This document shows positions 1 through 8,769 of a DNA stretch of 64,000 bases, in pieces. The translations under genes and the position numbers were made by a program. The notes under the pieces were generated by a model. It was not told the DNA's origin. It made no database searches and worked only from the letters and a program-made list of their open reading frames with translations. Numbering within the stretch: position 1 is the first letter of the stretch; every line of letters starts with the position of its first letter. The DNA comes from an uncultured Phycisphaerae bacterium (GTDB lineage: Bacteria; Planctomycetota; Phycisphaerae; UBA1845; PWPN01), in assembly GCA_938005315.1 (NCBI GenBank), contig CALLOB010000003.1, positions 1 to 64,000 of the forward strand. The letters run 5' to 3'.

Positions 1-110
1 CGCGCTCCGTCGCGTCCGCGATGGCGTGCCTGATGGCCGTCGTTTTTGCACGGCCCCGACAGAGCGGGGCCCTCCGAGCGCCCCCGGAGGGACGCGCTCC
101 GTCGCGTCCG
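1..110. repeat. REP-like hairpin cluster R1, left flank of the RAYT gene
   Basis: Three units of the window-wide hairpin family. Form A is a GGAG flank, then stem GGACGCG, loop CTCCGT, stem CGCGTCC. Form B has the same flank and loop with stem GGCCCCG/CGGGGCC. Here: A on plus cut by the window edge (1-17), B on minus (52-75, one loop mismatch) and A on plus (86-109). Bases 19-110 are a near copy of 720-809 on the other side of the transposase gene. Confidence 0.85.
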
Positions 111-154
111 CAATTTTGCCTTTCCTGGCGTTGGCGGACGGATTTGGTACCCGG

Positions 155-628
155 TTACCACCAAGGCAACTCGTTGATTTCTCCCGCAAACGGCCAATCC
201 TGCGGATTGCCGACCAATCCCTTGCGGACTAGGTTCAACCTCACGTACTCCCATTTCGCTGAATAAGACTCACCCGCGCGCAGTTGCGTGTCCCAGAACG
301 ATTTCTGCCAGATCGGATGTTCATGAAGCCGGGGCCAGTGCCTGGAAGCGTGGGATTTCCAGAACTGCACCCAGTTGCTCAAGGGCGGCGCGTCCGCGCT
401 GCCCGGCGCACAGAAAAGGTGCACATGGTCCGGCATGAGCACGTAGCGGCCGATCTGCCACATCGACGCCTCTGTCCAGGCCTTGCGCAGCAGTTCATGA
501 ACGTCCGCCTGGGCCAGGATCGGCTTGCGCTTCTGCGTGCAGACCGTGACGAAGATAACGATCGGCCGATTGAACAGCTCTCGTGCCGGCAGGTGTATCG
601 GCGAATGCCGATCGGGGAGGTTGACCAT
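155..628 (-). CDS. REP-associated tyrosine transposase (RAYT, IS200-like Y1 HUH enzyme)
   Basis: A 157-residue single-strand DNA transposase-like protein of the RAYT family, which is thought to spread REP hairpins. Visible marks are the HUH-type pair His68/His70 in MPDHVHLF and a C-terminal segment WEYVRLNLVRKGLV, in which Tyr128 is the expected catalytic tyrosine (the family usually has NPV where this has NLV). The open frame continues 62 codons upstream, but that part only translates hairpin repeats. I choose the ATG at 628 because AGGGAG lies 6 nt before it. The ribosome site is at the edge of the adjoining repeat unit (641-664), so the repeat cluster abuts the translation start. The length fits compact RAYTs and the domain looks complete. 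The repeats on both sides support the assignment. Whether it is active cannot be judged. Confidence 0.9.
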   Translation of the reverse strand: MVNLPDRHSPIHLPARELFNRPIVIFVTVCTQKRKPILAQADVHELLRKAWTEASMWQIGRYVLMPDHVHLFCAPGSADAPPLSNWVQFWKSHASRHWPRLHEHPIWQKSFWDTQLRAGESYSAKWEYVRLNLVRKGLVGNPQDWPFAGEINELPWW

Positions 629-640
629 TTTGATCTCCCT

Positions 641-809
641 GGAGGGACGCGCTCCGTCGCGTCCGCCGTCGCGCGGTCCGAATCTGCGCCCCTGGAGGGA
701 CGCACTCCGTCGTGTCCGCGATGGCGTGCCTGATGGCCGTCGTCTTTGCGCGGCCCCGACGGAGCGGGGCCCTCCGAACGCCCCTGGAGGGACGCGCTCC
801 GTCGCCTCC
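641..809. repeat. REP-like hairpin cluster R2, right flank of the RAYT gene
   Basis: Four units of the hairpin family: A plus (641-664), A plus with stem changes (694-717), B minus (752-775), A plus with one mismatch (786-809). The stretch 720-809 matches 19-110 with few differences, so the RAYT gene is bracketed by a direct repeat made of A, B-reverse, A units. Confidence 0.85.
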
Positions 810-819
810 GCCATCGCTG

Positions 820-3477
820 TCAGGGATTCAAGTTCGTCGTTAACGACACCCGTCGCAGGCCGATCCAGGCGAAACTGGCGTTGGTGTTGCTGTCCACCAG
901 CCGGATCCGCACTGTTCGCCCGCGCAGCCGGTCGTTCAGCGGCAGAATATGCCGCACCAGCTCATGCGTGCCGGGAGGCAGGATCTCCTCCAGAACCTGG
1001 CCGCTCTCGGCGTCCACGATCTGCAGGGCCAGGGTTTCCCGTCCACCTTCGCGATGGCTGTAACCGCCCTGAAAGAGGATTTCCATCGCGTCGAACTCCG
1101 GCCGGATCTCCACTGACGGTGACAGAGCCGTGCCGGTGGCGGCTTCAGGGGCCTGGCAGAGGGAATTCAGCGACGATCGGGGATTCAGGCCCCGTATCGG
1201 CCCGACGGCGAACGCCCCGGTCAGCGTCCAGCCATCCAGGTCCTCGGCCGAGGTCAGATCGAACACCGTCAGTCCGGCGGGCTTGACGGCCTGCCAGCGG
1301 GGTACGTCCGTCAGTCGTTCCAGGGCATCCTCCTCGGTCACCACAACCGCCTGCCGGCCCGGAACGGTCAGTTTCAGCGGCAACGTCGCCTTGCACGCCC
1401 CCTCGGCCGGCTGCCAGACGACCACTTCCGCTTCGCCGGGCTCGGTGAAACCGGTCAGGCGGGCTTCGGCCGGCAGGAACCCGGGGTTGACAAGGACGAC
1501 GGAGCGCCGCCCGGTGGCGGGCGACCGGAACGCGCCGGTCTTCATGCCGCCCTCGAGCCGCAGCGCATCTGCTCCCAGAGGTCGGCCGTCGATGAGCGTG
1601 GCCCGCAGTGCGTCACGCAACGCCAGCACTGCGGCGCAATACCCGGCCACCTCGGCCATCTCCGGGCCGCCCATGGGCTTGCGGTTCTCCGGGGCGATCC
1701 GCAGCCGGGCGCCGCTTCGGAGGGCTTCATTGATCGTGGAGCAGCCGTCCTGGTCGACCACGGCGAGCGCGGGCTTCCATGACGGAAAAGCCTTCGGCAG
1801 GGCACAGGATCCGGTCACCTCCGCCAGGCAGGTCGGGACCGGCCCGACCAGCCGGTCCCAGACGGTATCCGTGCAGACGGAGAAATCCGGATGGACCGAC
1901 CGGCCGGCCTTGAGGATGTCGGCGATGCACTCAAGGCCGCCTTCCCAGACGGCGCGATCCGGCGTTCGGCCGGTGGATGCGTTGAAGTCCAGCGGACGGG
2001 CGAAGAACCCCTGCAGGTACAGGCCGTCGATGCCCAGACCCGCCAGTCCGCGGGCCTGACCGGCCAGGAGCCTGCGCATTCCCGGATGGCCGGCATTGAG
2101 CCATGTCCGCCGCTGGCCGCTGCCGAAGCCGCCGGTCAGATGGCTGGGCGGCGACCCGTCCACCATGCTGTAGGGAACACCCCAGCGATCGGTGCACGCG
2201 TAACGGTGCAGTTCGTCGCGGTACCAGCCGTCCAGCTGATTGGCGGGGGAAAGGTCGAATCTCGCGACGATGCGGACGCCAAGATCGTGGCACTCACGGA
2301 TCGCCCGGGCCAGGTCCTCGCGGGTTCCGAAGCGGGGATCGGGCTCGAAGCGCGGCACGCCGTCGGCATGGCCGCCGATCTTCCAGTCGGTCAGCAGCAG
2401 GGCCTTGACGCCGGCCGCGGCGGCCTGGCGCGCGTACTCCGGCAGTTGCGAGAAGGGCACGCCGGGGCATTCGTGGAAGGCCTGGCATCCGGCCAGCCAG
2501 TCCGCGGTCGGCGATGGCGCATTACCGGCTTCGGCCGCGAAGGCGCCGTAGACGGCGGCGGCCGTGCGCCAGTCGCCGTCGTGGAAGCGGAGCACCGCCG
2601 GCGAGGCCTGGAAGTCCTGCCGCGGCGGCTGGTAGCACATGTGGACCAGGCTGATGCGCACGCCGGCCGGAAGGCCCTGGAGTTCCTCGGGTCTCGGCCA
2701 GTTGCCGTCGGCTCGTCCGGGAGCGATGCCGGGATCCATCTGCAGATGGAGGACCTTGAAACGGGCGATCGGATCGTGAGCCCCGAAATAGACCCCCTGG
2801 CCGAGCTGCGGGTGGCTCAGATCCATCCACGGCATCGACAGGGTGTCCGGGTAGCCGTGGAACTGCTCGGGCCCCATCACCCCCAGCCAGGAGAAGTTGG
2901 CGAAACTCTGGAAGATCGCCGCCCGGCGTATGCCCGCGCAGGCCGGCAGCACCAGTTCGGTCTTCCGGCGGAGCTCCGGCGTGTCGCCCAGGCCGAGGCA
3001 TCCGCCGAGGATCGGGCAGAAGACCTCGCCGATCTCCAGGTCGCTGCGGTTGCGGATCGTCAGATCGAAGCGGATATCCTCGCTGGCCAGGCGGATGGTC
3101 ATCTCGACCGACACGTCGCACCGTCGTCCGGTGACGCTGGTCAGCGGTCCGGCCCAGGTCAGCACCAGGGCGTCCTCGCGGAGTTCGTGCGACGTCAGCG
3201 TCTGCTCGCGACCGAGGATCTCGTGAGCCTCGGTCGCCTGCCAGGCGGCCTCGCCGCGCAACGGCATGGTGAAACGGAAGTTGTCCGCCAGCCGGGGCTC
3301 GGCGATCAGCTCCAGCCCGCGTTGCAGGTCGGCGACACGGGTGATCAGGCCGTGGGGCGGGCGGACCTCGACGACGTGGCGGTCGTTTCGCAGGACCAGC
3401 GGCCCCTCGGCCATGGCCGTGGAGGCCGCTAGGGCCGAACAGAGAATCACGAAGCTGCCAGGCAGGTCGGGTGCCAT
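820..3477 (-). CDS. Secreted DUF6259-type glycoside-hydrolase-like protein (paralogue 1)
   Basis: About 885 residues. The ATG at 3477 begins a good signal peptide (MAPDLPGSFVILCSALAAST) with GGAG 9 nt upstream. A TTG at 3522 overlapping the previous stop would add 15 residues that do not look like a leader. The N-terminal half resembles the beta-rich domain of its upstream neighbour, followed by a TIM-barrel-like region (about 340-620) and a C-terminal beta domain absent from the neighbour. Strand-end motifs align: IDGLYLQG and CTDTVWDRL here against ADGIHIDKNF and SSETNWDRF in the neighbour. The presumed catalytic Asp is Gln489 here and the presumed acid/base Glu is Asp537. It may therefore be inactive or have changed chemistry. 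The substrate is unknown; an extracytoplasmic role on carbohydrate is inferred. Confidence 0.7.
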   Translation of the reverse strand: MAPDLPGSFVILCSALAASTAMAEGPLVLRNDRHVVEVRPPHGLITRVADLQRGLELIAEPRLADNFRFTMPLRGEAAWQATEAHEILGREQTLTSHELREDALVLTWAGPLTSVTGRRCDVSVEMTIRLASEDIRFDLTIRNRSDLEIGEVFCPILGGCLGLGDTPELRRKTELVLPACAGIRRAAIFQSFANFSWLGVMGPEQFHGYPDTLSMPWMDLSHPQLGQGVYFGAHDPIARFKVLHLQMDPGIAPGRADGNWPRPEELQGLPAGVRISLVHMCYQPPRQDFQASPAVLRFHDGDWRTAAAVYGAFAAEAGNAPSPTADWLAGCQAFHECPGVPFSQLPEYARQAAAAGVKALLLTDWKIGGHADGVPRFEPDPRFGTREDLARAIRECHDLGVRIVARFDLSPANQLDGWYRDELHRYACTDRWGVPYSMVDGSPPSHLTGGFGSGQRRTWLNAGHPGMRRLLAGQARGLAGLGIDGLYLQGFFARPLDFNASTGRTPDRAVWEGGLECIADILKAGRSVHPDFSVCTDTVWDRLVGPVPTCLAEVTGSCALPKAFPSWKPALAVVDQDGCSTINEALRSGARLRIAPENRKPMGGPEMAEVAGYCAAVLALRDALRATLIDGRPLGADALRLEGGMKTGAFRSPATGRRSVVLVNPGFLPAEARLTGFTEPGEAEVVVWQPAEGACKATLPLKLTVPGRQAVVVTEEDALERLTDVPRWQAVKPAGLTVFDLTSAEDLDGWTLTGAFAVGPIRGLNPRSSLNSLCQAPEAATGTALSPSVEIRPEFDAMEILFQGGYSHREGGRETLALQIVDAESGQVLEEILPPGTHELVRHILPLNDRLRGRTVRIRLVDSNTNASFAWIGLRRVSLTTNLNP

Positions 3478-3518
3478 ATTTCCATTCTCCACGGTCGCCG
3501 GCATCCCGCGCCGGCGGT

Positions 3519-5621
3519 TCAATCCTCAACCACGAAGACCAGGCGTTCCGATTCAACGGTGATCGTCGCGGGCAGATCGGCCCGTACGGGGTCGCCCCCG
3601 GGCCGCCATATCCGAACCGCACGCCCGCGGCGGTCACCGAAAGCCTTCAGCGTGGCCGAGAGAGGTGCGGCAGCCCGGTTGGTCAGCACGCAGGCTCGCC
3701 GGCCGTTGTCCAGGTTTCGATAGACGGCGTGTTCCAGTCCTGCCGGAAGCGGTTCCTCGCCGAAGACCGCCTCGCCGGGCTCGAGCATCTCGCCCAGGAA
3801 CACGTCGTCGGCCAGCTCGTCGCGGATCCTCTTGACGTCGCGGATGTAACCGGCCAGCCCGCGCCACGGCTCGCAGTCCATCGAGCGGTTGAAGTGGAAC
3901 GGCGAGACCATGACCACCCAGCCCTGACGCACCGCGTCATTGACCCCGATGTAGTCGTAGGGCTGGTACAGGCCCACGGTTTCGGCCAGTTCGGGGAAGA
4001 CCCTGCGGGCGACCGACATGTTGCCGGCCCACCAGGTCGCGGCGCCGAAACTCAGGAAGCGGTCCCAGTTGGTCTCCGAGGAGATGCGGAAATCCGGGTG
4101 GATCGCCCGGCACTCGCGGGCGATGCGCTCGATCAGCCGGATGGTGCCCTCCCAGGGCGAACGGTCCGGGCTCATAACCACCCGGGGGTTGAGATTGATC
4201 GCCGACGGGAAGTTCTTGTCGATGTGGATGCCGTCGGCGCCGATTTCAGCCAGCCTCCGGAAATACGCCAGTTGCGGTTCCGCCAGCCCCGGAAACGAAG
4301 GATCGGCGAAGGTCATCAGCGGCGTGGTCAGGCCCATGCGCGAGGCCAGCGTGCCCATGCCCCAGCCGGCCAGCCAGGCCGGATGGCCGCTGACCATCTC
4401 GAAGTCGTAGTCCTTGAGCTCCCGCCGATACCACACGGTGTCCACGTTCTGCACGTGGATGTTGACGAAGAAGTACACCTTCACGCCCATCTCGTGGCAT
4501 TGGCGAACGGCCTCCCGAAGGTCGCCCCAGGTGCCCAGCCGCGGGTCGGGCTCGTAGTAGGGGTAGCCGTTGTCGTGCCCGCCGCACTGCCAGCCGGCGA
4601 TCTGCAACGACCGGATGCCATACTTGAGCCCGTCGCGGGCCAGGTCGGGGATCTGCCGGCAGATGTAGTTCACGTTGCCCTCCGGCAGCATGATCATGAT
4701 CATCTGGTAGAAGCTCTCCCGGCGGATCCAGTCGTCGGCGGGTTTCATCAGGCCGAACTGCCGGATGAACCAGGGCCGGTAGATCGTCCGTCCGGCGGAC
4801 ACCCAGTCGCCGGCGTGAAAGCGCACCACCAGCGGCGCGCCGACGAAGGTCTCGTCCGGGGCGACGAAGGGGTAATGGATCAGCCCGGCGCATACGTCGC
4901 TGTCGGGGCCGGTTCCGACCTCCTGAAAACAGAAACACCTGAAGCGCGCTTCCGGATCGTGGGCTCCCAGGTACATCGAACGCCCGGTGGCGGGGTTCTG
5001 CAGGTTCACGAATCCCATGTTCTGCGTCGGATAGGGCACGAGATACTCGCCGAACGGCCGCGAGAAGCGCTTGCCGGTATGCGGGGGCGGCTGAAGCGTC
5101 AGCGGGGCGGAAGCATCCGAAGGACCGAAGTTCAGCAGGCCGCCGATCCGGGGGTACCAGGCCTCCTGGACCCTGTGTTCGCCGCGGTTGACCAGTGCGA
5201 GGCGAAAAACGGCCGCCTCCTGCTCGAGGCTGACGGTCATGGTGACGTCCAGATCGTGCCTTCGGCCGCCGGCGTCGGTGAGTGGGCCGTTCCAGACCAG
5301 CACCAGGCTGTCCTGGCCCCTGCGGACCTGCGACAGGGGCTGGTCGCGGCCCTCCACGAAGTTGCGCGGCTCGTCGGGCACGGGCACGATCAGCCGGAAG
5401 TTGCCGGCCAGGGCCTCGGGCGGCCTGAGATCGACGCCGCCGGCCTTGTCCAGAAAACGCAGCAACCGGCCGTGCGCGGAGTCGAACTCCAGACGGTACA
5501 GCTCGTTCTCCAGGACCTCGACGTCGGGTCCGCCGCCCGCAGGCGCCGCTCCGGTCGCGGGAGTCGGCCACGCGGAGATCGCCAGCAGCGTCAAGGCCGA
5601 AAGGGCACGAATGGTCCTCAC
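3519..5621 (-). CDS. Secreted DUF6259-type glycoside-hydrolase-like protein (paralogue 2)
   Basis: 700 residues starting at GTG 5621, chosen because a strong GGAGGTGA lies 3 nt before it. The signal peptide is MRTIRALSALTLLAISAWPT with cleavage near the Ala-rich stretch at 22-26. It has an N-terminal beta-sandwich-like domain (30-290), a barrel-like domain (300-610) with the aligned carboxylates Asp468 (GIHIDKNF) and Glu516 (SSETNWDR), and a short C-terminal beta domain. These positions resemble the nucleophile and acid/base of GH36/GH31-like retaining enzymes, but that mapping is inference. It is transcribed before its paralogue, with the stop region meeting the paralogue's possible TTG (TTGA), so the two are cotranscribed and probably arose by tandem duplication. 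Confidence 0.75.
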   Translation of the reverse strand: MRTIRALSALTLLAISAWPTPATGAAPAGGGPDVEVLENELYRLEFDSAHGRLLRFLDKAGGVDLRPPEALAGNFRLIVPVPDEPRNFVEGRDQPLSQVRRGQDSLVLVWNGPLTDAGGRRHDLDVTMTVSLEQEAAVFRLALVNRGEHRVQEAWYPRIGGLLNFGPSDASAPLTLQPPPHTGKRFSRPFGEYLVPYPTQNMGFVNLQNPATGRSMYLGAHDPEARFRCFCFQEVGTGPDSDVCAGLIHYPFVAPDETFVGAPLVVRFHAGDWVSAGRTIYRPWFIRQFGLMKPADDWIRRESFYQMIMIMLPEGNVNYICRQIPDLARDGLKYGIRSLQIAGWQCGGHDNGYPYYEPDPRLGTWGDLREAVRQCHEMGVKVYFFVNIHVQNVDTVWYRRELKDYDFEMVSGHPAWLAGWGMGTLASRMGLTTPLMTFADPSFPGLAEPQLAYFRRLAEIGADGIHIDKNFPSAINLNPRVVMSPDRSPWEGTIRLIERIARECRAIHPDFRISSETNWDRFLSFGAATWWAGNMSVARRVFPELAETVGLYQPYDYIGVNDAVRQGWVVMVSPFHFNRSMDCEPWRGLAGYIRDVKRIRDELADDVFLGEMLEPGEAVFGEEPLPAGLEHAVYRNLDNGRRACVLTNRAAAPLSATLKAFGDRRGRAVRIWRPGGDPVRADLPATITVESERLVFVVED

Positions 5622-5814
5622 GGGTCACCTCCCCTGTTTGACCGCATGGGCCGCAAGATCGCCAACCGGAATTGAAGCCCACGGTATGGCGGAAGGACGG
5701 CCGCCGGGCCCGATGCATGATACACCAACGGCACTATTCCGCCAGTGCTGTACAATGCCGTCCATGCATGCCCGACGTGCCCGAGCACCCGTCGAGTGGG
5801 TCCGCGAGGACCGG

Positions 5815-7056
5815 ATGCCCACGCTTGAGGAGATCGACTGGCTTCAGTCGCCGGAGGGAGCCGAGATTTGCCGCGAAATGGCCGTCGAACACCCGGCCGA
5901 TACGCCGGCGGCCATCGAACGGTGGCGGAAACGCGTCTCGGCCGAGCATGTTGCCGCGGCCTGGGCCCAGGTCGTCTACCGCCGGAAGGCCGGCGCGAAG
6001 TTCTCGCGGGCCGACCGGATGCTTTTCGACCGCGTCGGGCTGGAGCAGGCCACCGATGAGGTCACGGCCGCATACAAGGCCCGCCGTTTCGCCGGTCGCG
6101 GGCGGATCGCCGACCTTTGCTGTGGCATCGGCGGCGATACGCTGGCTCTGGCGGCCGTCGGGCCGGTGGTCGCGCTGGACACATCCTCGGTTCGCTGTGC
6201 CATGGCCCGCCACAACGCGGCGGTCTACGGCCATGAGATTGCCGTGATGACGGGCTTTGCCGGGGCCGAGCATCCCGAGGCCGATGCGATCCACGTCGAT
6301 CCCGACCGGCGGGCAGGGGGCGGTCGTGCCCACGAGCCGGCGTTCGCGTCGCCGGGGCCGGACGTTCTGGTCAACCTGGTGGGGCGGTATCGCCACGCCG
6401 CCATCAAGTTCTCGCCGGGAGCCGATCTGTCCGAGCTGGGTCTGGAGGGCGAAATCGAGTTCATCAGCCTGCACGGCGATTGCAAGCAGGCCGTGTTGTG
6501 GACCGGCGACCTGGCGACCACCGGCCGGCGGGCGACGATGCTGCCGGGCGGTGAGACCCTCTGCGCGGCCGGGGGAGAAGCGGCTTCGTGGCCCGAGCCC
6601 GCTCCGATCAAGGCCGGAGACGTGGTTTTCGAACCGGACCCGGCCCTGATCCGGGCGGATCTGGTGGGTCTGCTGGCGGCGCGGCTCGAGCTGCGGCCGG
6701 TGGATTCGGAGATCGCCTGGCTGGTGGGCTCCGGGCCGGTGTCGTCGGCATGGTTGCGGGGGTTTGGGGTGCTGAGTGTGATCGAGTGGTCGATGTCGAA
6801 GGCCCGGCCCTGGCTGGTCGCCCACGGCATCGGATCGCTGGAGATCAAGACGCGGGGTTTCGCCGGGCGGCCGGAAGACATCGCCCGCCGGCTTCGGTTG
6901 ACCGGTCCCCGGTCGGCGGTCCTGATGCTGACGCGCCTGGCCGGTCGGCCGACGGCGATCCTGGCCGAGCGGATGGATGCGAAAAACAACCCGGAAACAG
7001 GCGAGAAGCCGGGAAGCTCGAACGCAGGGTGCCCGACGCGTCCGTCGCCCGGATGA
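5815..7056 (+). CDS. Class I SAM-dependent methyltransferase with C-terminal THUMP-like domain
   Basis: 413 residues. The ATG at 5815 (MPTLEEIDWLQSPEG) has GAGG just upstream and matches the family N-terminus; an in-frame ATG at 5764 is possible. The SAM-binding motif I is LCCGIGGD (about residue 101), acidic motif II is VALDTS, and DPDRRAGG sits where many RNA and DNA methyltransferases carry their motif IV. The last ~80 residues (SWLRGFGVLSVIEWSMSKAR onward) fit the THUMP-like domain found in this uncharacterised family. The substrate is probably RNA but is not established. A TACAAT box at 5751-5756 could be its -10 element. It stands alone, diverging from the DUF6259 pair. Confidence 0.8.
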   Translation: MPTLEEIDWLQSPEGAEICREMAVEHPADTPAAIERWRKRVSAEHVAAAWAQVVYRRKAGAKFSRADRMLFDRVGLEQATDEVTAAYKARRFAGRGRIADLCCGIGGDTLALAAVGPVVALDTSSVRCAMARHNAAVYGHEIAVMTGFAGAEHPEADAIHVDPDRRAGGGRAHEPAFASPGPDVLVNLVGRYRHAAIKFSPGADLSELGLEGEIEFISLHGDCKQAVLWTGDLATTGRRATMLPGGETLCAAGGEAASWPEPAPIKAGDVVFEPDPALIRADLVGLLAARLELRPVDSEIAWLVGSGPVSSAWLRGFGVLSVIEWSMSKARPWLVAHGIGSLEIKTRGFAGRPEDIARRLRLTGPRSAVLMLTRLAGRPTAILAERMDAKNNPETGEKPGSSNAGCPTRPSPG

Positions 7057-7251
7057 CAGAACGGCGGCCGGGAAAGATGCTGCAAGCCGGGGCTGCCGAC
7101 CATCCGCCGGGAGGAACCGGGCCGGACGGGTCGCGCCGGTGCGAGGCGCCTGAAGTTATCGCGGCACACGCTTTCGGCCGTCCCGCCCGTGCGGCGCGGG
7201 GTGAATCGGAGCGCATCAGGCCCGCCGGCCGATCGCGCGAGTGTCGGGGGG

Positions 7252-7279
7252 TTGCAGTCCTCCTGGGGGCGCCTATGCT
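7252..7279 (+). promoter_or_regulatory. Candidate promoter for cydAB
   Basis: TTGCAG (7252-7257), 16 nt, TATGCT (7274-7279), giving a leader of about 44 nt before cydA. It is the only well-spaced pair I see in the 273-nt gap after the methyltransferase gene. Confidence 0.45.
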
Positions 7280-7329
7280 GATGGCTTCCGGAAGGGGTTT
7301 GCGCGGCGTCCGCGACGAGGTGCTCCGCC

Positions 7330-8766
7330 ATGGACGTGCTCCTGCTGTCCCGTCTGCAGTTCGCCCTGACGATCATGTTCCACTACCTGTTTCCCCCGCT
7401 GACCATCGGGTTGGGGGTGCTGCTGGTAGTGATGGAGGGCCTGTATCTGCGGACCGGCCGCATCGAGTACGAGGCGGCGGCGAAGTTCTGGACGAAGATT
7501 TTCGCGCTGAACTTCGCGATGGGCGTGGTCACCGGCATCGTGATGGAATTCCAGTTCGGGACGAACTGGGCGGCGTACTCCCGCTATGTGGGTGACGTGT
7601 TCGGCTCGGCCCTGGCCGCCGAGGGCATTTTCGCCTTTTTCCTGGAATCGGGCTTCCTGGCGGTGCTGGTGTTCGGCTGGGACAAGGTCTCGCACCGGAT
7701 GCACTTCTTCTCGACGGTGATGGTCGCGCTGGGCTCGATCTTCTCTTCGGTCTGGATCACGGTGGCGAACTCCTGGCAGCAGACGCCGGCGGGCTTCCAC
7801 ATCGTGACCAACACGGTCAACGGCCTGCCGCAGGTCCGCGTCGAGGTCACGGACTTCTGGGCGGTGGTGTTCAACCCGTCGACCATCCACCGGCTGGTGC
7901 ACGTGTGGATCGGGGCGTTCATTCTGGGGGCCTTCTTCGTGATGAGCGTCACCGCCTGGTACATCCTGAAGCGGCGGCACGAGGCCTTCGCGGCCCGGAG
8001 CTTCACCGCGGCGTTGTGGGTGGGGGCGGCGGCCTCGCTGGCGGCGGTGGTGTCGGGCCATTTCCAGGCCAGAAACGTCTACCGGCACCAGCCGGCCAAG
8101 CTGGCGGCCTTCGAGGGGCACTTCGCGACCGGCGAGGGCGGCGCTCCGCTGCACCCGTGGGGCTGGCCGGACGAGGAGCGTGGGGAGGTCCGGGGCGCGG
8201 TATCGGTTCCGGGACTCCTGAGCTTCCTGCTCTTCGAGGATTTTTCCCGGCCGGTGACCGGGCTGGACCGTTTTCCGCGCGACGAGTGGCCGCCGGTGTG
8301 GCTGTCGTTCCAGAGCTACCACCTGATGGTCGCCCTGGGGATGGCTTTCGTGGTGCTCACGCTGTACGCCCTGTTCAAGCTCTGGCGGGGCAGCCTTTTC
8401 CACTCCCGCCGGCTGATGTGGGTGTTCGTCTTCGCGGTCATCGGCCCCTATCTCTCCAACCAGGCCGGCTGGGTCGCCGCCGAGGTGGGCCGGCAGCCCT
8501 GGGTCGTGTACGGGTTGCTGAGGACCGCCGACGCCCTCTCCCCGTCCGTCACCGCCGGGCAGGTGCTGGGCTCGATCATCATGTTCGGGCTGATCTACGC
8601 GACGCTGTTCGGTCTGTGGCTGTACCTGCTGGACCGCAAGATCCGCGAAGGCCCCGCGCTGGTGGCGGCCGGGACCGGCGGACCTCCGGAAGGGTTCCTG
8701 TCCGCCGCCGCCCGGCGCGCGGACCACGCGGGCGATTCCATGACCGGCGTCCGGGAGGAGTCCTGA
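7330..8766 (+). CDS. cydA: Cytochrome bd-type quinol oxidase subunit I
   Basis: 478 residues, multi-pass membrane protein; the catalytic subunit that oxidises quinol and reduces O2 through its haems. It starts [20 protein letters not shown]: the histidine in FHYLFPP is the conserved N-terminal haem ligand. GRQPW and the following helix near the C-terminus are the usual signature. The quinol loop between helices 6 and 7 is short, as in the short-Q-loop subgroup. A GAGGTG ribosome site precedes the ATG by 7 nt. cydB follows after 3 nt, so the two are translationally linked. No cydX-like small ORF follows. It implies high-affinity oxygen use under microaerobic conditions. Confidence 0.96.
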   Translation: MDVLLLSRLQFALTIMFHYLFPPLTIGLGVLLVVMEGLYLRTGRIEYEAAAKFWTKIFALNFAMGVVTGIVMEFQFGTNWAAYSRYVGDVFGSALAAEGIFAFFLESGFLAVLVFGWDKVSHRMHFFSTVMVALGSIFSSVWITVANSWQQTPAGFHIVTNTVNGLPQVRVEVTDFWAVVFNPSTIHRLVHVWIGAFILGAFFVMSVTAWYILKRRHEAFAARSFTAALWVGAAASLAAVVSGHFQARNVYRHQPAKLAAFEGHFATGEGGAPLHPWGWPDEERGEVRGAVSVPGLLSFLLFEDFSRPVTGLDRFPRDEWPPVWLSFQSYHLMVALGMAFVVLTLYALFKLWRGSLFHSRRLMWVFVFAVIGPYLSNQAGWVAAEVGRQPWVVYGLLRTADALSPSVTAGQVLGSIIMFGLIYATLFGLWLYLLDRKIREGPALVAAGTGGPPEGFLSAAARRADHAGDSMTGVREES

Positions 8767-8769
8767 TCC

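Noticed and set aside
629-814. 62-codon N-terminal extension of the RAYT
   Set aside because: It only translates hairpin repeats, and a good ribosome site precedes the ATG at 628.
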